The notes under the pieces: model-generated
The model's input: the letters and a program-made list of their open reading frames with translations, nothing else
Databases searched by the model: none
What the model was told of the DNA's origin: nothing
Program-made: the position numbers and the translations under genes
Part shown: piece by piece, positions 43,325-55,177 of the stretch
Layout: every line of letters starts with the position of its first letter
Numbering within the stretch: the stretch's first letter is position 1
Assembly (NCBI GenBank): GCA_012295275.1
Contig: CM022667.1
Span: 2,484,501 to 2,548,500 of the forward strand
Direction: 5' to 3'
Source: Chrysomallon squamiferum
Lineage: Eukaryota > Mollusca > Gastropoda > Neomphalida > Peltospiridae
DNA length: 64,000 nucleotides

Positions 43325-43524
43325 TTTGTTTATTTATTTATATTTCTTTACAGAGAAACAGAATGCTTAATGTTGAATTTGGAAAACTGAGAAAGGCTGT
43401 CAAGAAAAATCCTCCAAAACCCAAAACAAAGAAACTGAAGAAGAAGAAGGCAGATAAAAAAAAGCAAAGAAAGTGGCTAAAAAAGAAAAGAAATAAGATA
43501 TATAAACAAATGACATTATCTTAA
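38474..43524 (+). CDS. RPL14: 60S ribosomal protein L14, 5 coding exons, frameshift near the C terminus
   Basis: Component of the large cytosolic ribosomal subunit. Coding exons are 38474-38476 (ATG only), 39389-39490, 41804-41998, 42625-42678 and 43354-43524, all GT-AG and all ending on codon boundaries. The product starts [20 protein letters not shown] and continues with [37 protein letters not shown] and [15 protein letters not shown], as in RPL14 of other animals. The Lys-rich tail breaks in an 8-base A-run (43456-43463). As read, the frame runs on to TAA 43522-43524 (174 residues). One more A would give [10 protein letters not shown] and a stop at 43494-43496 (about 165 residues), which looks like the true end. 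Introns 2 and 4 host C/D-box snoRNA-like genes. Confidence 0.92.
39621..39704 (+). ncRNA. C/D-box snoRNA-like copy 1, RPL14 intron 2
   Basis: 84 nt. The terminal stem is GGCCATATT with AATATGGTC; C box ATGATGA (39631-39637); D box CTGA (39692-39695). The guide-like segment GATAGGAATTGCCGT is identical in all five copies and lies directly before a D'-like CAGA. The C'-like box is TTGATAG. Confidence 0.8.
40321..40402 (+). ncRNA. C/D-box snoRNA-like copy 2, RPL14 intron 2
   Basis: 82 nt. The terminal stem is GGCCATGTT with AATGTGGCC; C box ATGATGA at 40331-40337; D box CTGA at 40390-40393. The shared guide segment is followed by CATA at the D' position, a weak box. A short open frame that covers it is coincidental. 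Confidence 0.8.
41006..41091 (+). ncRNA. C/D-box snoRNA-like copy 3, RPL14 intron 2
   Basis: 86 nt. The terminal stem is TGGTCATGTC with GATTTGACCA (one mismatch); C box 41017-41023; D box CTGA 41078-41081. This is the only copy with a perfect D' box, CTGA (41050-41053), immediately after the shared guide, which fixes the D' position for the whole family. Confidence 0.8.
41447..41536 (+). ncRNA. C/D-box snoRNA-like copy 4, RPL14 intron 2
   Basis: 90 nt. It has the longest terminal stem, 12 bp with G-U pairs (ACTGGTCATATT with AATATGGCTAGT); C box 41460-41466; D box CTGA 41521-41524. The D' position reads CAGA. Confidence 0.8.
43178..43261 (+). ncRNA. C/D-box snoRNA-like copy 5, RPL14 intron 4
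   Basis: 84 nt. The terminal stem is TGGCCATGTTA with AATTATGGCCA; C box 43188-43194; D box CTGA 43247-43250; good C' box ATGATGA (43230-43236). It lies alone in intron 4 and ends 92 bp before exon 5, close to the spacing common for intronic snoRNAs. Confidence 0.85.
43287..43340. repeat. (TTTA)n repeat in RPL14 intron 4
   Basis: About 13 tetranucleotide units between snoRNA copy 5 and the acceptor of exon 5. Confidence 0.9.
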
Positions 43525-43528
43525 TAAA
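43523..43528 (+). terminator. RPL14: RPL14 polyadenylation signal AATAAA
   Basis: The hexamer lies 27 nt after the expected stop (43494-43496) and overlaps the stop of the frame as read. Its position favours the shorter C terminus. Confidence 0.7.
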
Positions 43529-43529
43529 C

Positions 43530-44700
43530 TGCTCTAAAGCTGAGCATTTTGTTTTCATCGTTTTCTTTTTCACAAATAGATCATCGATGGACTCATTATT
43601 TCATGCTTTCCTAAGTAAAATACATCAACATTTTCAAGAAGAAAAAATTTAAGTAACAGACTATGAATTCTGAAACATTTTATAATTATTTAGAAAATGT
43701 TGATACTCTGACAAAAAAAAATTAAGATCTTAATGTTCTATATCAGTACAATTTGTCATAACCTGAATTCAAGAAAAAAAGTGAATACCTTACTTTCATG
43801 ACTCTAGATATGTTTTTCTAGGGTGGAGGAAAGTTTTAATAAGAACAAATTTAAATTAATTCTAACATTTTTTTTAAAAGTTTGGCTACATTAAATCATT
43901 TTGTCATAGTTGAATTGCTTTACCCAGTAGTGAAACAACTTTGTGGGTTTTTTTAATATTGAAGACATTTCAACTGGTAAATTTAAATGAAGATTACAAA
44001 TTTTTAGGTATTCAACTGAAATTGGTTCATATTCATTAATCTGAAGGTTTTTTTTTAGTTTGTGACAACCCTTAGCATGTATAAAATAAATAAATGAATA
44101 AAAATAAATGTATTTAAAAAAAAATTAATAAAATAAATCGACAAATTGGCGTAATTGTATTTACAAAATTATTCTTACATTTAAGAAACAATTTCCAGTT
44201 TTTAATCATTATTACTACATTTTCATAAATCAATTACTATTTTTTTTTTTTTTAAACGATGCAACATATTTTTTTAAATAAATTATTAGTATTACATGTT
44301 TAATGATTATTAATATTAATATTATTTATTATTTTTATTTAATTATTAAAAGATCCAACGCTATATGAATTTATTATCTTATAAATAGCAAAGCAGACGC
44401 CATCAATTTGTATTCTTCATGTGAAGACTAATAGGATGAAAAAACTTCATACTTGAAAGTGGTTATGTGAATAAAGGTTTTTTTAAGTGTAATAATTATT
44501 ATGAACATAGCAAAATCTAGTAAAAGCAAATTACAAGTGATAGTAAATTAGTAGATGGTACGTTATTTTTAAATTAATTTCATATGTACATTTATTTTAT
44601 TTACATTATGAGTATATGAAATTATTCATGGTCTAGTTACATAAAATGAAGTAATGGAGCATTTGAAATAAAATACAGGTGACAACTTTGAGAGGAAACC
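43530..44700. other. Intergenic region between RPL14 and tRNA-Asn
   Basis: AT-rich sequence with short T- and A-runs. I see no exon, RNA gene or recognisable transposon in it. Confidence 0.5.
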
Positions 44701-44710
44701 AAAAAGAAAT

Positions 44711-44727
44711 CGTCCCTGGGTGGGCTC

Positions 44728-44778
<51 letters not shown>

Positions 44779-44784
44779 AGAGAC
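44711..44784 (-). tRNA. tRNA-Asn (anticodon GUU)
   Basis: 74 nt on the minus strand, without intron. The acceptor stem is GTCTCTG with CAGGGAC, the D-arm has TGGCGCAATCGGTTAGCGCG, the anticodon loop is CTGTTAA with anticodon GTT, and the T-arm is TGGTTCGAGCCC (canonical B box). CCA is not encoded. A T-rich stretch with a TTTTT run follows the 3' end, as expected for RNA polymerase III termination. Its 5' end faces the DENND11 start codon about 107 bp away. Confidence 0.95.
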
Positions 44785-44890
44785 CTGTATACGAGGTGTT
44801 TAATTTTGTTATTTTATTGTATGAAAAATTCGGTTCACACATAGCAATAGCTCTTCAGTGTAGGAAGTGGAGACAATATTATTATAAATA

Positions 44891-45678
44891 ATGAAAATGG
44901 CCGAAGATGATAAAAGGCCACTTCTGACGTTCGAAGAAGAAGAAGATGAATACGAAGTTCAGAGACAGAAAGTTAGGAATTTATGTGCTAAACATGGCAA
45001 TGCCAGTCCGATCAAAGACGTTATAAATATAAGTGGTAGTACATCGGTTTCACCGACTATAGAATACGACAATATTGTAGCGATTTTTGTCGTCGCATTC
45101 GACACAAGATCAGGTTTGATATTTTAACATTGATTTATATTTTATTTATATTTTAGAAATCTGAAGCCGAGGTTCTTAGGTACCCTATATATTAATACAA
45201 AGCTACAAAACGTCTCGGTGGACCGCGCCCCAAAGTCAGAAAATAATAACGTAAATCCTGAGTGTGTGTGTGATTTCAAGCTGCCTCGCATGACTTCCCA
45301 GTCCCTATGTTCCACGCCTATTCTGCATCTGTTTGAAAAGTTTTAGTTATTACAGATAACTATGTGTTTTGCAACACATTTTCCGTCGCACGACTTTAAC
45401 AAAAAAAAAATAAATAAAATAAATAATTATATTAATAAACTTCTGTGTGCTCTTTTCATGAAATAAACAGATGTTTACACCATCATGTTACTTTTAAGAT
45501 AGTGGTAATTTGTATAAAATCACTTTATATATAGCGAGGTGGCCAAGTTAACGCTGCATAATATTCATACATACCGTAAAACAATGATTATAACAAATAA
45601 ATATCTGCATAGTGATGATTACTATTTATGGCAATAAAGTGTAAAACATGAATGTTTTTATAATTATAATTTAAAATT

Positions 45679-45718
<40 letters not shown>

Positions 45719-47136
45719 GACAGATACACCCACATTAATAATAATAATAAATAAAAATCATTTAATATGCTGCAATCATTAATTGTCTATTCCTACTGAG
45801 ACGGAAGAAAGGGTCTTTTGTCTGTATATATATATATATATTTCATTGTGTCTGTGACTGTTTATAGTTGTGTTTGTGTTAAGCATATACCTCTCCATGT
45901 TAAATTTAAAACAAATGAAACATTTCTTTTATGTTCTGAAAAAATCAATCTTCAAAGCAGCTGTTGCTTATTCCCAGCCTATAATCAGTTATTTTTGTTT
46001 TTATGTTTTATTTTTTATTGTTTTATGAACCATTTATTTATTATATATATGACATAATGATATTCATATAGTATAAGTAGCATAGAAAATGAATCTCTAT
46101 GGAGTTTTAGGTCAGCATAAATTTTAAAACAACTTTAATATTTTTGATGTGGCATTGAATTGATAATTACAGACAAAAGGAAGCATAAAATAAATAAATA
46201 AATATAGAGACACAATTTTATACATTTTTAAATAAAGAAAAAAAAAAACCCCCAAAAACATTTATTATCTAAAAATGTATATTTACAGTATAAAACTGAA
46301 ATTGTTTAAAAATGAATAAATGAATTTTAAAGTGAAAATTTGTTATTTGTTTTCCAGGTAATGTTATTGAGTGGTGTCTGCCAGACGATGTTGATCTTGA
46401 TGGGGTGGAATTCAAAGCCATGGCCAGTGGATCTCACACCCTGAGTAAAGACTTTGTGTAAGTTTAACAAAATCTATTTAATTTTAATATATTTTCTTTA
46501 TTTAGACATATTTTATAATAATAAATGAAATAAAGAATTAGAGAAGTAATTTTATTAAGACACATTTTATATAATAATAATAATAATGAAATAAAAAATA
46601 AAATAAAGAATTATAATTGTTTTTAAATTTAATTAAAGGAGCTATTTTAATATGCATGATATGGAAATAAATCAGTGTATGCATGTATGTGTGTGTGCAT
46701 GCTGATAAGAAAGAAATGATTTATTGTAATCACAAAATAGAGTGATTATGAGTTTTCTAGTTATATATGCACACAGAAAACGTTAGATTATTAATTAAGT
46801 CTATGTTCTAGTTAATTAACTGTAATTTATAAACATTAACATGAATATGGAACAGATGTCGAGTGGTTTTGTTTAATTATGCACATTGTTATTAACCTAA
46901 TTTACATATAATTATATCTGTTTAGCAATTAACCTGGCGCTTTTGTTTTGTTATTTTTTGTTTTGTTTTTAAATTAATCTTTTTTTTATATAACCACTAA
47001 AACAGTCATTAAAAAATTAATTTTGATTTAATTTGATTTATCTGGTTTTGTTTGTATTCTCTATTTAAAAAAGTGTTTTTGTGTGTGTTTATGTGTAAAA
47101 TCAAGTAAAATTTTATATAATAATACAACAAAATCA

Positions 47137-47175
<39 letters not shown>

Positions 47176-50100
47176 GCCAGATAAATAAAATAAAAATTTA
47201 TAATAAATATCAAACAAAATAATATATTATATATATATATAAACTTCATAATAAAATATATATTATTTTGTTTTATATTTTATTATAAATTTTTAATTTA
47301 TTTATTTGTCTACATTATCAACAGTATATATATATATATATTACATATTACCTCAAGCTGTATTCAAGTGTAAATATAATTCTTGTTTTACTGCAGATAT
47401 TTTAAAAAGGACAATGCATTCGGACTTGCGTGTTTTGAAAACATGAAGGTGGAGAGTGAGATTGAGCGAGGTGCAAGGATGAAGTCTGTAGGCATCCTCT
47501 CTACCTCATACACCTCCCTGTACAGACACATGCTGTTTTTAGAAACACAAGTCAGGTCTGTTGTGTCTGTATAGTTCACAGTTCTAATCTGTTAGTAGAT
47601 TCTGCTGTTGTTATTTGTATTAGCAAAAGTTAAGAATTGATGGCACACAAACAAATATACACAGAAGCACAAGTATGCATGAACACAGAAATACACATGC
47701 TTGGACATGCATACACATGAATATAAACACATAAAGACACACACACAGAGAGGCATACACACAACACACACACACACAAATACACACACATACAGTTTAT
47801 TACTGGCAATAAATAACATTAATTTATTAAGTATAATTAATTAAAAGCATTTTGAAAAAAAAATTGTTTCTCCTTTCATTTATTTAGGAAAATGTGAGAA
47901 CATGTTTTCCTTAAGAAAATACAAATTGCATTAATGATAACATTTAATGTTTTTGAATTTATTTTATAAAATAGATAAATAATTATGTCACACAGATGTT
48001 GCATATTTTCATATTTTATTGCTTATGATAAGATAATATACTTATGTTTGTTAACAGACATCAGTTAGAGACACCTGGTAATTACATAGCTCTGAAAGCT
48101 TTCTATGAAGATAAGAAAGGTGTTCTGCCTATAAATGGAACTGGAGATGGTTTAGCGATACCATCGGCATCATCAACACCATCAACACCAAGTCATGAAC
48201 TGCTACCAGAGATGAAGGTAATTACTTTTTAAAAATTGAACAGTCATTCGTCTTATTTATTTATTTTTTATTTTTGTATTATTTTTATTTTCACCTTTTT
48301 GAATTTTTGGAGAGTCATTTTTTTTTTTTTTTTTTTTTTATATCTTTATTTATTTACTCGGTTTTATCTTTCTTTATTTCTTTTTTTCTTTCTTTCTTTC
48401 TTTCTTTCTTTCTTTATTTATTCTTGCAATAACTTTTTAAATTGAATCACTCTTTGTTTTCAGTTTCATTGTTGTTATTAATAACTTAAAATTTCTTCAT
48501 CTATTTTATATAACTACCTTTTATTCAGTTATCTAGAGAAGGAATTAGGTTTTCTTTTTATTATAATTGTGTTGTTGTTTTTTTTTTTTTTTTTTTGCTA
48601 TCATTTGTATTTTTTCTTTATTCCTTTTTTTTTTTTTTTTTTTTTTTTTTGTTTTTTTTTTTTGGTGAAATTCCATAGCACTTAAATTTTAAATCTAAAA
48701 TATTTTTGAGAAGAAATACACCAAGTATTTCTAAAATCTGACTTTTTGATATGTAGGTAAATAAACTAATATTATCATACACTGTAATACAAGACACCTT
48801 CAGCTGACATGTTCCCCCACCAAAAATAAAAATATGAATTAAAATATTATTAGTTTTACTTTTTATTATAAACACACATGCATTTTACCAAAGAGATTCA
48901 AGAAAGATTTGTATATACTTAACATTGTGTCTAATACTTTACAAAAAATCCAACAAAACAGCAAAATCAAATAAAAAATAACAGTTGTTAAGTTTATTTT
49001 GAATTATTATTATTATTACAGATAACATCTAGATGTGTGTTTTTACTTTTCTCAGATCACCCATCCTGCAGGATGTTTCAACCAGTTCATCAAGTTTTTC
49101 TCCACTCACATCTTTACACTGTGGAAGTTTGCTTTGTTACAGAAACGTATCTTGTTCTTTTCACCCCCTCCCATTGGTGTTGTGTGTTACAGAGGCAAGT
49201 TATCATTATCCAGTTCACATTACTTCTCTCCAAATTTTAAATATATATATTTCTTCTGTCTTTAAACATTTTAAGGTTTTTAATAACAACTTGGTTTAGT
49301 TTTAAAAGTCTTTTTGTTATCATAAAAGTGTATTTATTTTTAGTCGCATTATTAGAGTTATTTTATTTTGTTTGAGTATATTTAATTATCTTTTAAAGTT
49401 TTAAACTTCTATGTGATTTTACAAATGTATGTTAAAGGAACAGATATATTCAAATCCAGTCTTTTTCTTTTATTTGATTCAGTTTGTTTCAAAATGCTAC
49501 AGTATTTGTATCAGTTGTGTAATGTTAAAAGAAAATGATAATGAAACAATAATCATTTATGGTACATATTTCAAAGTTGGGTCTCTGAAGTTATTAATTT
49601 CCAAATTATTACTGTTGTTTACTGTTTTGTTAACAACAGTAATAATTTGGAAATTAGTAACTTCAGAGATTAGTATAATATATCACTTATTCACAGTGCA
49701 ATTTTTTTACACTGACGTTTTCTTCATCCATTTTTTTCAACTGTCTTCTACAAATTATTTTTACAAATGGGAATTACAATAAGGCATTTCTTTATCATAA
49801 TAATTATTTCACTATTTCTTGTAAAAACATTTTTGTTTATGTATCTCTGTCTGTCTGTCTGTCTATTTATCTGTCTATCTATCTATCTATCTATATAAAT
49901 CTTTGAAGAGAACATTATTACTGAACACTGTTATTTTCATCATCAACATCATCATCATTATTATTACTTTTTTTTTCAGTATACTGTGCCTGTTGTCTTG
50001 GAAACCATAACATCCAGGGCCTTACAAGTTATGACCTTCGGCCCCATTTCTATGTTAATGTGGCTGACATTGAGGCTTTAGAAAATGAAATTGCTTATAT

Positions 50101-50261
50101 AGCATGTACGATATTTTATCAGAAACACATATGCACATGCATCTGAACACACATTTAAAACACTCAAAAATATGAATAGTACTTCATATAATATGTAGAA
50201 TTCATTTTCCCCTCAAAATAATAATAATAATAATAATAAAAAAATATAAAGAATTTACATT

Positions 50262-50334
<73 letters not shown>

Positions 50335-52044
50335 TTATACTGCAATCAATACAGTAAAAATATTTTAATACAAACACCATTGTGCTTATATTATCAACTT
50401 GGTAACATTTTAAATATGCAATTTATTATAATACTCGTGTCACATATTGCATATACAGACATATATCTTTGAAATTAGTTATATTTTATATATATATATA
50501 TATTTAATTTCAGGCACAACAGAAAAAATATTTGAATGTAAAACTCAGCTGTTTGATGTATATGTTGATAACCAGGTGATACACGCACACAGTCCTGTTC
50601 TTCGCAGTCTGCTCAAAGTCAGTGATGCAGATCAGGAGAAATTTGCCAGACTCAATACTCAGAGGTTTCCAGTTTCTTCTTTCCTTGAAATTTAACAAAA
50701 TAAGGAGAAAGTGAACCCAAAAAATTATGAATTTATTGAAAACAGAATTTGTTGCGATAGAATTATTGTATGTTAAACGTGACGATGAGAAAGTTATTTC
50801 ATGTGGTTCTGTTTTAGATATGTTAAATATTATTCATTATTTCAGTCTTTGTTAATAACAAAGTATGGCTGATCCGCTTATCCGAAAAGTTCATTATATA
50901 TATGAATATATAAAAGTGAGAGAAAAACGTCTAACAATTTTTTACAATTATTTTTAACTCAGTTATTTTAAAATTACAAAAAGGTGAAATTGCTGTTTAC
51001 ATGGTTTTTGAAAGGTTTTGAATATTATTTTTACTTTATTATTAGGAAAGGTTGGACAAAAAATATACAAAACAGTTGTTTCTTTTCTTTTAATATAATT
51101 TCAACAAAAAAAATTAGGAATAGTTAAAACAGTTTTTCTTTTTTAACAATAAATAATGTTTTTGTTTGCTACAGATCAGCACATTTATTTTCTATGGAGG
51201 AACAAGGTTACAATAATCAAGTAACAGATGAAGAAGAATTTTTCACAAAGTAAGTAAATTTTTAAAATTTATTTTATTAATTTTTTACCATTTTTTGTTT
51301 TTTGTTTTTTGCTGCTATTGATCACAACTTAAATTAATGTTTGCCAGGGCGTTGTTTTGTGATATACAGACAATTTAATAATGGTTTGCAAAATCAAAGT
51401 TTTCCTATATGCATACATAGTTAGCAGACATTTTCTTTTGTGACTGATCATAAATAAATATAATATAACTTTGCATAACTTGTTATGTGTGTTTTTGAAA
51501 GTAGTACATTTTTTTTTTACAGTTATTGCTAGGCCCAATTTTGAAAAAAAGAATAAAAATTTTAATTAATTTATATATCAGAATAATATAATGTAAATAA
51601 AATGTGATTTTAAATAATAATAACAATATAACTATGATATGATATATGGTTGATAATACAATACAATACAATACAATATAAATAAATATAAAAAAAATAA
51701 ATATAAATATAAATATAAATATTTTTTTATTTATTTAGTTAGTTAGTTAGATAGTTAGATAGTTAGTTATTTATATTGTATTGTATTATTTTATATTTTA
51801 TTTTATATATATATATATTTTTATTTATTTTTTTTTTTTTTACAGCTTTTTCACCGAACTGAATGACCGTTTATTTCAAACACTGTTGGACATTTCGAGT
51901 TCTCAGGACCGCCAGCTGACCTCTGACCACATGAAGAGCATGGGGCTTGACCCAGTAGGTGACCGCAGCTTTCTCATGGAACTGGTGGAGCATTATGGGA
52001 TAGATGTTGTTCTCATGGTGGACAATCCGTGCTGTCCTAAATGA
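44891..52044 (+). CDS. DENND11: DENN domain-containing protein 11 (LCHN), 9 coding exons
   Basis: Exons: 44891-45113, 46358-46457, 47397-47555, 48058-48217, 49056-49194, 49980-50105, 50514-50664, 51175-51249, 51846-52044 (stop TGA 52042-52044). Phases fit throughout, giving 443 residues (human DENND11 about 455). Recognised blocks are [101 protein letters not shown] and [14 protein letters not shown] at the C terminus. These run the full length of the DENND11/LCHN family. DENN proteins are mostly Rab GEFs; LCHN is a probable GEF linked to neurites in vertebrates (established elsewhere, not shown here). The N-terminal 45 residues are acidic and poorly conserved. A second ATG at 44897 is equally possible as start. 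Intron 5 uses a GC donor; introns 2, 5 and 8 carry inverted repeats. Confidence 0.93.
45682..45714. repeat. (CA)n microsatellite, DENND11 intron 1
   Basis: About 16 CA units followed by CAGA units. Confidence 0.95.
47179..47311. repeat. Imperfect inverted repeat, DENND11 intron 2
   Basis: The left arm (about 47179-47230) and right arm (about 47259-47311) are mostly complementary over about 50 bp; TTTATAATAAA and AAACAAAATAATATA have reverse complements on the right. Both arms are very AT-rich. A (TA)n tract at 47145-47171 is adjacent, and another lies in the loop. Confidence 0.65.
49582..49669. repeat. Near-perfect 38-bp inverted repeat (hairpin), DENND11 intron 5
   Basis: Arms 49582-49619 and 49632-49669 pair over 38 bp with a single T-G wobble and a 12-nt loop (49620-49631). 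The sequence is not simple-repeat. See findings for possible roles. Confidence 0.92.
50264..50331. repeat. (CA)n microsatellite, DENND11 intron 6
   Basis: About 33 uninterrupted CA units, the longest (CA)n tract in the 3' half of the window. Confidence 0.97.
51655..51788. repeat. Inverted (AATAC)n/(TTATTG)-type repeat, DENND11 intron 8
   Basis: The left part ACAATACAATACAATATAAA (from about 51661) has its reverse complement at about 51768-51788. Between them lie TATAAA and TAGT simple repeats. It sits 60-190 bp before the exon 9 acceptor. Confidence 0.6.
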
Positions 52045-52262
52045 TTATTTTCACAAGACTTCCACGATCCAGATTCCATTTTGCTCATAGGAAATTTTAT
52101 ATTCTGATGTACATTGTGTAACTAGAATTAGATTTTCAAAAGAAATCATGTAACAGAATAGATAGTCAGTTAATTTAGCATTATTTAGAAAAAGAAAAAG
52201 AACAAATTAGAGCCACCATTTTTTAATTATAAAATTATGGGTTTAGCATGTCCCTAAGAGAT

Positions 52263-52308
<46 letters not shown>

Positions 52309-52813
52309 ATATATGTGTATATATATATATATATATATGTGTATGTATAATAATAGCACCACTTTAATTACTTACTTAAAATTTTAAAAATTAAAATATT
52401 GAAAACGTTAAGTGTATTAAATTATGACAGTAACAAATTTATTTCTATTTTTAAATTTAATAACTTTTTATAAAGTTTTATATTTAATATTATTATTACT
52501 AATAATTCTCTTTTTTTAATTATTTTTTCATTAATATTTTAAATATTACTAATTTAAAAAATCATTTAAAAAAAGCAGTAACTAAAACTAAGATTTTTAG
52601 GTCAGTTTGGTTAATTCATCATAATGTAATCTTGTGTGTTCATGATTATTTGAAATATTATTTACTGTATTGCACATTTATTAACTATATATATATAAGA
52701 TAAATGATTGTAAAATAGAAAATCTGATTTCATTTTAATTTATTTTTAAATCTGTGAATATCAGTTGAAGAAACACAACTAACAAAAATTATTTTAAATG
52801 AATCTTATTTGTG

Positions 52814-52858
<45 letters not shown>

Positions 52859-55170
52859 TTGGAGGACCATTTAGTCTACATTAAACAGGAAATATTTTGA
52901 AATAAGAAAACAAGTTGGGTTTGTTTATTAAAATTTATGCTTATGTATTGGTGTACTTTTTTTTTCAAATTGGGGTAGACTCTTTTGTTTCACTATGAAA
53001 TGAGTTTTGGATGTCTGTGCTCACAAAAGTTGGTTCTAAGTGGTACAAATTATTTCTGAGGTTTATTTCTATTTACATTTTTAACGGGCTTACAATAAGA
53101 TTGGAGGGTTTATTTTCATGATATTGGTATCAGAATTTTCATTTAACATATTGATGTAGATCAAAGGATTTTCTTTAACATGTTGATGTAGATCAAAGGA
53201 TTTTCATTTAACATATTGATTTAGATTAAACATGTACATCAGAGGGTTTTCTTTCAAAAACATTTACTTTGAAGACAGGATTTTAATTTCAAGATATTGA
53301 TGTAAATTTTCTTTGATATTCCCCAAGAATTTTGTCCTATGCACTTTGTGGACTAGATGTTTGACAAACAGCAGCTGCAAGAACATTTTAAATATTCAAT
53401 ACTTTGTCTGTCTGAGGTTATAATTACCTTACTTTATCAGTTTTTATTTCTTATTAACTGTATGGCTTCTGTTATTATCAGTGGATGTTTTTAGTATCAT
53501 GTTGAATGCTTGCAAAAAAAAAAAAAATTTAGAAAATTATTTTGACCTTAAAATTAATTGAGATATATTTATGTATTTACTAGCAAAAAAATTTAATATT
53601 ATTTTTGTAACTGAAATTATTAAGCTTTCGTCGTACGTAGTTAACCATTACTTGGCCTTTTCAAAATTTAATCTTTTATTAAGAACCATGTAAATCTAAT
53701 ATGAATGCAGTTTTGTAAAGATGTTTGCCCTATTATTAACATTCCAGAATTCACTGAAATTTAAATGTATGTATAACAGACTAAACCTAAGGCAATTCTG
53801 TCAATTATTTAAATTTTTATTTGCAGTGGTTCTAGACTTCCTTGTCAAGATGTGACAAGATTTGCCAGCTATTACAATGTCAGATTTCTAGAATGATTTA
53901 ATATGTTGTATTAAATTGTCAAATTTCTAGAATGATTTAATATGTTGTATTACATTGTCAAATTTCTTTTATTATTTAATGTTGTATTACATTGTTAATT
54001 TTTTTTAATTATTATTTTAATCTGTTGTATTACATTGGTAAATTTCTTGTATTACATTACTGTAATGTAGTCAGTAGAGTTTCAGAGTCATGTTTTTATC
54101 AGTCTACATATTTTTGTTATGGTTTATAATATTTTGGGGAAAATTTTGAGTCTGTCTTGAGTTGTGTTTCTGGTTTTTGCCAGACATTGTGCTATATATA
54201 TATATATACATCACTGGGATTTAAACATAACTGTTATAAATTCAGACAGGCATTCTTTCATCTGTTCTAAATCTGACTGACATTATCCAGTTTACCTTTG
54301 ATATGATCTTTACAGTGTTGATGGTTTTTGACTTCCCTGTACAAGGTCAACTTCACATGTCACAGAATACCGAATTGTAACAGTATATCTTTAACAAACT
54401 CTGTAATGTTTTATTCAGTGAAATATAATACTTTGGTTCATCTACCAACCAAATTGACTGTTAGCATTAAATGATGATAATAACTCTTTATATTAAATAG
54501 GTGAAAATATCATATTCTAAGTGCATAAAGCCATTTTTATTACAATAAACAATTCATTCAGAGATTTCTACCTGTGTTCATAAATAATTTGACATTTTGA
54601 GAACATTTCAGTTTAATAACTGTATCGTTTATCAAATATTTTTTATCAGTTAGCAAATGTAACAGTCCTAGCCAAAAGATTAAAATTAGGCTGACATGAT
54701 GTGCACATGGCATCTGTAATGAAATGTTTAATGTGTGTTAATGATTTTAATTATATGATAAAGAATTTTAACTGAATGATGGAGAATTTTAATCTCAACA
54801 TAATTTAAAAGAAATACATAAATAACATAAATCACGATTAATGCCACAGTTCAATCCAAAAATATTTTCCACCTGGAACTTTTCCCATCCAAACCACAAG
54901 ACAAAGAATGTATATATTTGAGCCATAAAGCAAATACAGGGTTTATGAAAGTACCATTTTTTTTTCTTTATAGTAGCTACTTAATATGTCATTTTTAGCT
55001 GGCTAAATTATTATTGCCGACCCATTTTGTGAAAAAGTAGGGCTTCTTATTAGTTTTTTTTAACTTTTTTTTTGAAGAGGATTTTCTTCTGTAACAGTCT
55101 ATTTTATAGTTTTAATTATACATTTGTTAATAATGATTTACTTTTGTACATTTTTTGAAATACATCATAT
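52045..55170 (+). other. Probable DENND11 3' UTR and flank
   Basis: No coding exon was found. The sequence is AT-rich with (TA)n at 52267-52340 and (TTA)n at 52816-52857. Local duplications include AACATRTTGATGTAGATCAAAGGATTTT-type units at 53140-53210 and an AATTTCTAGAATGATTTAATAT-type unit repeated at 53880-54030. Candidate AATAAA signals lie at 54544-54549 and 55364-55369. The true end of the UTR cannot be set from sequence alone. Confidence 0.45.
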
Positions 55171-55177
55171 TTTATTA

